DNA from: Dehalococcoidia bacterium UBA2158
GTDB lineage: Bacteria > Chloroflexota > Dehalococcoidia > Lucifugimonadales > UBA3495
Direction of reading: 5' to 3'
Assembly (NCBI GenBank): GCA_002328185.1
Contig: DCWQ01000058.1
Coordinates: 3,166 to 14,251 of the forward strand
DNA length: 11,086 nucleotides
Of the stretch, positions 7,195 to 11,086 are shown piece by piece (the first letter of the stretch is position 1; every line of letters starts with the position of its first letter). The position numbers and the translations under genes are program-made. The notes beneath the pieces were generated by a model. It did no database searches. It was not told the origin of the DNA and saw only the letters and a list, made by a program, of their open reading frames with translations.

Positions 7195-9519
7195 ATGCCC
7201 CAAGAATATATCGGAGCTCCAGTCCGGCGTAAGGAAGATAGAAGGTTCTTAACGGGCCAAGGGCAATTCGTGGATGATGTCACATTGCCTAATTTACATC
7301 ACGCGGCCATCTTGCGGAGTCCACATGCCCACGCCCAGGTCCTATCCATCGATACCAGTTCTGCTCTTGAGATGGAAGGCGTCTTAGATGTTATTACCTA
7401 TAAAGATATCGAAGCCGCCGTGGAACCCAAACCCATCCCTATCAGGATGCGCACCTATGTTGGGATCGAGCGTTTCCTACAGTACCCATTGGCAAACGAC
7501 AAGGTAAGGTATGTCGGTGAGCCGGTTGCGGTAGTGGTTGCTAAAACCAGGTATCTAGCAGAGGACGCCCTCGACGCCATCATAGTGGATTACCATCTTT
7601 TACCCCCGGTCATGGATGTTTGGCAATCCATGAAGGGAGACTCTCTACTTTTTGAAGAACAAGGCACCAATCTGGCTTATGGGTATGCCTCTAGCTTGGG
7701 AGATGTGGAGCGAGCGTTTAATGAGGCAGACTATACACGCAAAGAGCAGTTTCATTGCCATCGTCACACCGCTAATCCTCTGGAAACTCGGGGACTCGTG
7801 GCTTCGTATTCTTCCGGCAGAGAGGAATTGACAGTCTGGGGCGAGACAAAGGTCCCGCATTTCAACCGGGGAGTATTATCTTCCTTGTTGCAGATGCCTG
7901 AACATCGGATCCACTATATCGAACCTGATGTGGGTGGAGGATTCGGGGTCCGAGGAGAATTCTATCCTGAAAATTTCCTGGTTCCGTTCGCCGCAAAAAA
8001 GTGTCAGGTGCCTGTCAAATGGATAGAGGATCGGCTAGAGCACCTGATCTCCGCCAATCACTCTCGTGAACACATCTGCGAACTGGAGATAGCCACTAAG
8101 AACGACGGCACCATCTTGGGAATGCGCACAAAGATCTATGGTGCGTTAGGTGGATATGTACGAACACACGGTGCGTCAGTCCCGGTGTCCACCGCAGCTA
8201 TGCTCAAGGGCCCATATCACATCCCCAACTACGAGTGGGACGTTAAATGCTTACTTACCAATAAGGTGGGAATGGGTACGTTCAGCGCACCAGGCCGCTA
8301 CGAGTCCTGCTTTTTCCGGGAACGTCTGTTAGACATCGTGGCGTTGGATTTGGGAATAGATCCGGCCGAACTTCGGTTGAAAAACTTCATTCCTCAATCT
8401 GCCATGCCTTATGAGTTAGGGGAGACGCGGCCGGAAGAATCCTCGATTTTCTACGATAGCGGAGATTACCCAGCGGTATTCAAAAAGGCTCTAGAGCTGA
8501 TCGACTACGAGACCACCAAGCATCTCAACGGCCAAAGTCGCAACGGTAAACTTCATGGCATCGGTCTCGCATCTTTCGTTAAGAGTACCGGGACTGGAAC
8601 TCCCTACGAAGGTGCACGGGTAGCGATCACAGGACCGGAGGAGATAGCGGTATATCTGGGAATCGCGACGCTAGGCCAAGGGCACGAGACAGTGATGGCC
8701 CAGATCTGCGCCGATGGCCTAGGGGTCCCGATCGAATATATATCGGTGTACCACGGGAGCACCGATCTGTTCCCGTTTGGCGGAGGAACCTTTGCAAGTC
8801 GAGGCACAACCTTGGCGGGTAACGCCGTCTTCGGGGCTGCACAGATATTGAAGGAAAGGATTCTTCGAATAAGCGCTGGACATCTCGACGTCGATCCAAG
8901 TGAGATCCAATTCGTACGCGGACACGTTTATCGGAATAATTCCCCGAATGCCGACCCCGTCATGGCATTAGGTGAAGTCCTGGCTCTGGCCACTCCAACC
9001 AACCAGGACAACCAATATGAAGTGGGACTGGAGACAACTCATGTCTTCCAGTCCTCTCAGCCGTGTTATCCATGTGGATCACACGCAGTCCACCTCACCG
9101 TGGACCCTGAGACCGGAGAGATAGAAATACTGAAATACGTGATCGCAGAAGATGTTGGTCGAGTGGTTAATCCACTACTCTTGACCGGCCAAGTAGTAGG
9201 AGCAGCGGCGCAAGGAGTAGGGGCTACCATCCTTGAAGAATTAGTCTACGACGACGATGGGCAGCCTTTATCAGGCAGCTTTATGGACTATCTATTACCC
9301 ACAAGTGTAGATGTACCCAAATTCGAAGTTGCGATCCTTGATCTTGACCCATCTCCGATCAACCCATTGGGCGTAAAAGGAGCAGGCGAAATCGGGATCG
9401 TTGCCACGGGTGCCGCATTGTCAAATGCTGTATCCAATGCCTTGGGCGTGCAGGTCCGGGACCTGCCCTTGAGTCCTAGCAAGATCAAGGAACTCATCGG
9501 GAGAAACCTCAACCTCTAG
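7195..9519 (+). CDS. Mo-hydroxylase large subunit 2 (CoxL/XDH family, non-CO type)
   Basis: A second full-length catalytic subunit of 774 aa, paralogous to the one before it. Its N-terminal hammerhead domain starts with IGAPVRRKEDRRFLTGQG. GGGFG is canonical at 247-251, and the catalytic Glu is Glu732 in GVKGAGEIGI. The active-site loop reads TFSAPGRYES (from residue 362), so the Arg of AYR is Ser364 while the loop-ending Arg368 is kept. The Mo-contacting Gln position is Lys219 (ETKVPHFNR). This combination belongs to a non-CO XDH-family branch of unknown substrate. ATG 7195 has UAAGGU (7183-7188) six bases ahead, and it lies 43 bases after the first large subunit. It may partner the same FAD and Fe-S subunits with different specificity, or form a mixed complex. 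Confidence 0.93.
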   Translation: MPQEYIGAPVRRKEDRRFLTGQGQFVDDVTLPNLHHAAILRSPHAHAQVLSIDTSSALEMEGVLDVITYKDIEAAVEPKPIPIRMRTYVGIERFLQYPLANDKVRYVGEPVAVVVAKTRYLAEDALDAIIVDYHLLPPVMDVWQSMKGDSLLFEEQGTNLAYGYASSLGDVERAFNEADYTRKEQFHCHRHTANPLETRGLVASYSSGREELTVWGETKVPHFNRGVLSSLLQMPEHRIHYIEPDVGGGFGVRGEFYPENFLVPFAAKKCQVPVKWIEDRLEHLISANHSREHICELEIATKNDGTILGMRTKIYGALGGYVRTHGASVPVSTAAMLKGPYHIPNYEWDVKCLLTNKVGMGTFSAPGRYESCFFRERLLDIVALDLGIDPAELRLKNFIPQSAMPYELGETRPEESSIFYDSGDYPAVFKKALELIDYETTKHLNGQSRNGKLHGIGLASFVKSTGTGTPYEGARVAITGPEEIAVYLGIATLGQGHETVMAQICADGLGVPIEYISVYHGSTDLFPFGGGTFASRGTTLAGNAVFGAAQILKERILRISAGHLDVDPSEIQFVRGHVYRNNSPNADPVMALGEVLALATPTNQDNQYEVGLETTHVFQSSQPCYPCGSHAVHLTVDPETGEIEILKYVIAEDVGRVVNPLLLTGQVVGAAAQGVGATILEELVYDDDGQPLSGSFMDYLLPTSVDVPKFEVAILDLDPSPINPLGVKGAGEIGIVATGAALSNAVSNALGVQVRDLPLSPSKIKELIGRNLNL
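9426..9441 (+). repeat. 16-base direct repeat, copy A (copy B at 10206-10221)
   Basis: TGCTGTATCCAATGCC occurs here inside large subunit 2 and again at 10206-10221. It encodes AVSNA in both places. It is the best-conserved part of a longer C-terminal homology and so reflects paralogy, not an independent repeat; it could still serve as a recombination site. Confidence 0.8.
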
Positions 9520-9536
9520 CCTAGAAGGTGAGTACC

Positions 9537-9596
9537 ATGACCGTGATGGCCGCTTCGGATCTTGGTTATCTTCGGGTACCGGTGGGGTCCCCATAA
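9537..9596 (+). pseudogene. Truncated start of a third large-subunit gene (probable)
   Basis: Seventeen bases after the large subunit 2 stop, an ATG preceded by AAGGTGA (9525-9531, five bases away) opens 19 codons ending at TAA 9594-9596. The peptide contains LGYLRVPVGSP, which loosely fits the xxIGAPVRRxED start of CoxL-type proteins. The strong SD and operon position show that a gene began here. Its identity is inferred mainly from the matching C-terminal fragment at 10207-10287. The frame breaks just before recombinase-like sequence starts. Confidence 0.4.
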
Positions 9597-9618
9597 TACC
9601 TGTTCCGTCCTCGTTATC

Positions 9619-9783
9619 CACGCCGCGTTACTTTTGGAGCAAGGTGTTAACCCGAAAGTGGTATCAGAACATCTAGGCCATGCCAGCGTCGCAACGACCA
9701 TGGATATATACTCCCATGTGTCGCCAGAAATGCGAGGAAAAACGGCGCTGGCGATAGACGCCGCACTAGCGCCAAATCGTTAA
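9619..9783 (+). pseudogene. C-terminal remnant of a tyrosine recombinase/integrase
   Basis: Beginning at His in HAALLLEQG, 54 codons match the end of phage-type tyrosine integrases. The pattern is T-HAALLL-QGVNPKVVSE-LGHASVATTM-IYSHV, with the conserved GH pair and the nucleophile Tyr in DIYSHV. The N-terminal DNA-binding domains, the first catalytic Arg and the HxLR box that should directly precede HAALL are absent. Upstream codons are unrelated, so it cannot be an active recombinase. An ATG at 9562 is in frame but gives no family sequence before 9619. The stop (9781-9783) overlaps the SD of the next gene. Confidence 0.8.
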
Positions 9784-9797
9784 GGGGAGATGGCTAT

Positions 9798-10205
9798 ATG
9801 CTGTTTAAATTCCTAACAGGGAGAGAGATAGGGCCTTTGCAGACGGGACTAATCCTATCGCAGGTCGGCGCACTGATTATGATTTTTATGACCTTGATGG
9901 TGCTACTGCCCTCAAGGATATTTACTTTCGACCTTGATGTTACTCCTGCCCTGATCCTTCTGGGGGTTGCCATAATCCGGATGTTGGCACCAATTCTGGT
10001 CGGCAAAGGCTCAAGAGTAGCGTTCTGGGTAGTTGTGGCCCTAAGTGTTTTGAAACTAATAGAATCCTTCGTCGCAACTGTAGGAGACACATCGGAACAC
10101 CTGCAATTTTACTGGTATCTAGTCGTGACAGGTTTAATTGAGGTCGGAGTTCTTATACACTTGCTAAATCCAAAAGCAAGGGCAGAACTGAATAACCAGT
10201 TCTAG
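9798..10205 (+). CDS. Four-helix integral membrane protein, 135 aa
   Basis: The family is not recognised. Four hydrophobic helices lie at about 17-38, 49-69, 73-94 and 102-123, with a short basic C-terminal tail (NPKARAELNNQF). There is no signal peptide separate from TM1 and no motif I can name. The reading frame is intact, and AAGGGGAG (9782-9789) is a strong SD eight bases before the ATG; that SD overlaps the integrase remnant's stop. The TAG stop (10203-10205) directly abuts the fragment of a large-subunit gene. The gene therefore sits inside what looks like an insertion into a third large-subunit gene, and was probably carried in with the recombinase tail. It is AT-richer than the large-subunit genes (25 of 60 G/C in 10081-10140). 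Confidence 0.75.
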   Translation: MLFKFLTGREIGPLQTGLILSQVGALIMIFMTLMVLLPSRIFTFDLDVTPALILLGVAIIRMLAPILVGKGSRVAFWVVVALSVLKLIESFVATVGDTSEHLQFYWYLVVTGLIEVGVLIHLLNPKARAELNNQF

Positions 10206-10206
10206 T

Positions 10207-10287
10207 GCTGTATCCAATGCCCTAGGAATCTCGGTCAAAGCGCTGCCACTTAGCCCCGGTAATCTAAAGGCTCTTATAGAGGAATAA
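10207..10287 (+). pseudogene. C-terminal remnant of a third CoxL-type large-subunit gene
   Basis: The 26 codons from GCT 10207 to TAA 10285-10287 read AVSNALGISVKALPLSP and then NLKALIEE. Aligned by eye with the end of large subunit 2 (AVSNALGVQVRDLPLSP...IKELI) they give 16 identities in 26 without gaps, and both end close to a stop. The DNA differs at many third positions, so this is not a recent copy of large subunit 2 but a diverged paralogue's tail. No start codon or SD is attached. The frame begins right after the TAG of the membrane-protein gene. Confidence 0.8.
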
Positions 10288-10516
10288 GCCACTTAAAGGT
10301 TCCGAGATAAGATAAGTTATGGGTATCCGAAAAAGCCCAAGTGTCTAACTCAGCCTTTCGTTCGGTCTTTGGACCTCGTATCAGGCTGCCTCGGGATCGG
10401 TATCAGTTCCGTTCAAGCACTGATGACGGCCTCGTTGCCAGAGATGTGAGAGCGTCTTGCGACCTGCTTACTTGTCCGATACTTGCCAAGGCTGCCGGAG
10501 AAAATTTGGTGATGTG

Positions 10517-10648
10517 ATGGCCAACGGAGGGATTTCATTTGGAGAAACGGCAGACGAATGGCTCTATGCCCTCGCGATATTCGGGGGTCCGGCTTTTTTC
10601 ATCTTTATGATCGTGATCATTGTCATGGCGATAGCAGGGTCGGTTTAA
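10517..10648 (+). CDS. Micro-ORF 1: single-helix membrane peptide, 43 aa
   Basis: A short acidic N-terminus (NGGISFGETADEW) is followed by one strongly hydrophobic helix (about residues 20-40, PAFFIFMIVIIVMAIAG). ATG 10517 is preferred: GGTGAT (10508-10513) fits the extended anti-SD complement. A TTG at 10457 in the same frame would add 20 residues, including Cys-x-x-Cys, but has no SD. The next micro-ORF starts six bases after its stop, so they look like a translationally coupled pair. The function is unknown. Confidence 0.5.
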   Translation: MANGGISFGETADEWLYALAIFGGPAFFIFMIVIIVMAIAGSV

Positions 10649-10654
10649 TAGCAT

Positions 10655-10780
10655 ATGAACCCCAGATTATTACTTCTACTACTCGCCGTCGGATTATCAC
10701 TGGCTCTCGCCTTGTGGTTAAAAGACCGTTACGACCGGTTTTGGGCACCATGGCTAAAAGACCGTTTCAGACGCCGTTAG
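10655..10780 (+). CDS. Micro-ORF 2: single-helix basic membrane peptide, 41 aa
   Basis: This peptide has a hydrophobic leucine-rich helix (about residues 4-22) and then a basic tail with a duplicated unit WLKDRYDR...WLKDRFRR, ending RRR. By the positive-inside rule the tail would be cytoplasmic. It has no SD of its own, but its ATG is six bases after the micro-ORF 1 stop, so re-initiation is likely. After its TAG the same frame stays open for 33 further codons, rich in Gly, Gln and Pro, to TAG 10880-10882. Overlapping frame-3 sequence is judged a shadow. The function is unknown; it could be an inner-membrane partner of micro-ORF 1. Confidence 0.45.
   Translation: MNPRLLLLLLAVGLSLALALWLKDRYDRFWAPWLKDRFRRR
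10715..10774 (+). repeat. Two-unit direct repeat, 36-base period, within micro-ORF 2
   Basis: TGG-TTA-AAA-GAC-CGT (10715-10729) recurs as TGG-CTA-AAA-GAC-CGT (10751-10765), one mismatch in 15 bases, and the similarity weakens over the next three codons. It encodes WLKDR twice, separated by seven residues. It looks like a small internal duplication of an amphipathic, basic juxtamembrane segment. Confidence 0.7.
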
Positions 10781-10911
10781 CCGCTGAACCCCTTGATGAT
10801 GGGAGGCAAACCCGGTGGACAGCACCAACAACCGGGCAGCCTCGATGAAAGAAGGCGGCTAATTACTGCCCGCTGCCCATAGGACCACGGCCCCGAGAAT
10901 CTTCGCCACAG

Positions 10912-11086
10912 CTAGTCGGCGCCAGACTCTCCGTCTTCTCCTTCGTCGATATCATCTGGTTCCACGGAGCCTTCTTCCACCGTTTCACTACTTTGCCCAG
11001 CAGCCGCCTGTTGCTGGGCCATCCAGTTTTGGAACCAGCGGCGGTATTCGTCTAGGGCGGGTGGAGAAACGTAGAAGACTTCAACG
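10912..11086 (-). CDS. C-terminal end of an unidentified protein with an acidic tail (partial)
   Basis: On the minus strand a frame open to the window edge gives 57 codons ending at TAG (10914 to 10912). It starts VEVFYVSPPALDEYRRWFQNW, continues with a Gln/Ala-rich linker (AQQQAAAGQ) and ends in a strongly acidic tail (EEGSVEPDDIDEGEDGE). The N-terminus lies outside, so the family cannot be named. It is GC-rich like the SDR gene (37 of 60 G/C in 10981-11040) and converges on the micro-ORFs. I see no clear terminator between them. Confidence 0.65.
   Translation of the reverse strand, partial: VEVFYVSPPALDEYRRWFQNWMAQQQAAAGQSSETVEEGSVEPDDIDEGEDGESGAD

Noticed and set aside
4794..9519. Calling the operon an aerobic CO dehydrogenase
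   Set aside because: Neither large subunit has the Cys-bearing AYRCSFR loop required at the Mo-Cu site, and no coxD/E/F-type maturation genes are present. Only family membership is supported.
89..9783. tRNA-Val as the attachment site for the recombinase remnant
   Set aside because: I found no second copy of the tRNA 3' end near the remnant. The tRNA 3' end also points away from the block, so the geometry does not fit.
3072..10780. Idea that TAG is recoded as sense in this organism, given two frames continuing past a TAG
   Set aside because: TAG is the natural stop of the 2Fe-2S subunit (4702-4704), large subunit 2 (9517-9519) and the four-helix gene (10203-10205), each at the expected family length or followed by unrelated sequence.
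10558..10848. 96-codon plus-strand frame overlapping both micro-ORFs
   Set aside because: It is in a third frame, has no SD, is Arg/Thr/Pro-rich without hydrophobic structure, and is incompatible with the two membrane-helix frames, which look more protein-like.
1..11086. CRISPR arrays, rRNA genes, complete insertion sequences
   Set aside because: No regularly spaced repeats, rRNA signatures, or transposase genes with terminal inverted repeats were seen.

Overview
The window reads as a bacterial chromosome segment: sigma70-type promoters, Shine-Dalgarno (SD) sites, a CCA-encoded tRNA, and an aerobic molybdenum-hydroxylase operon. Multiple CoxL-family paralogues at roughly 50% GC would suit a Chloroflexota relative such as the SAR202/Dehalococcoidia group. 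That placement is inference from gene content only; no rRNA or marker gene is present.

Left flank (1-1147), GC-rich, minus strand. An SDR oxidoreductase with its own promoter is followed by tRNA-Val(CAC), also with its own promoter, and the 5' half of tRNA-Leu(CAG), cut by the window edge.

Middle-left (1148-3349), AT-richer, plus strand. It holds a 121-codon hypothetical gene closed by a textbook intrinsic terminator, a 75-aa membrane-anchored coiled-coil protein with a very strong SD, an EamA/DMT permease, and a 420-base gap. The gap contains an ORF split by one TAG, a hairpin and two candidate promoters for the next operon.

Core (3350-9519), plus strand. This is a xanthine dehydrogenase / CO dehydrogenase-family operon in the order FAD subunit (coxM type), 2Fe-2S subunit (coxS type), Mo subunit 1, Mo subunit 2. 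FAD, two [2Fe-2S] clusters and the molybdenum cofactor would form one electron-transfer chain. Neither Mo subunit has the CO dehydrogenase AYRCSFR loop, so CO is not the expected substrate. Both full-length Mo subunits keep the catalytic Glu but have altered and mutually different active-site loops. A terminator-like hairpin lies between the coxS-type gene and the first Mo subunit, which starts at TTG.

Scar (9520-10287). After Mo subunit 2 come a good SD with a 19-codon start, the tail of a tyrosine recombinase, an intact four-helix membrane protein gene, and then 26 codons clearly homologous to the C-terminus of Mo subunit 2. The simplest reading is a third Mo-subunit gene gutted by an integrase-associated insertion/deletion.

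Right end (10288-11086). Two adjacent micro-ORFs (43 and 41 aa), each with one membrane helix, precede the acidic C-terminus of a GC-rich minus-strand gene that runs off the window. GC-rich flanks around an AT-richer interior with a recombinase remnant suggest an accessory block between about 1.1 and 10.85 kb.
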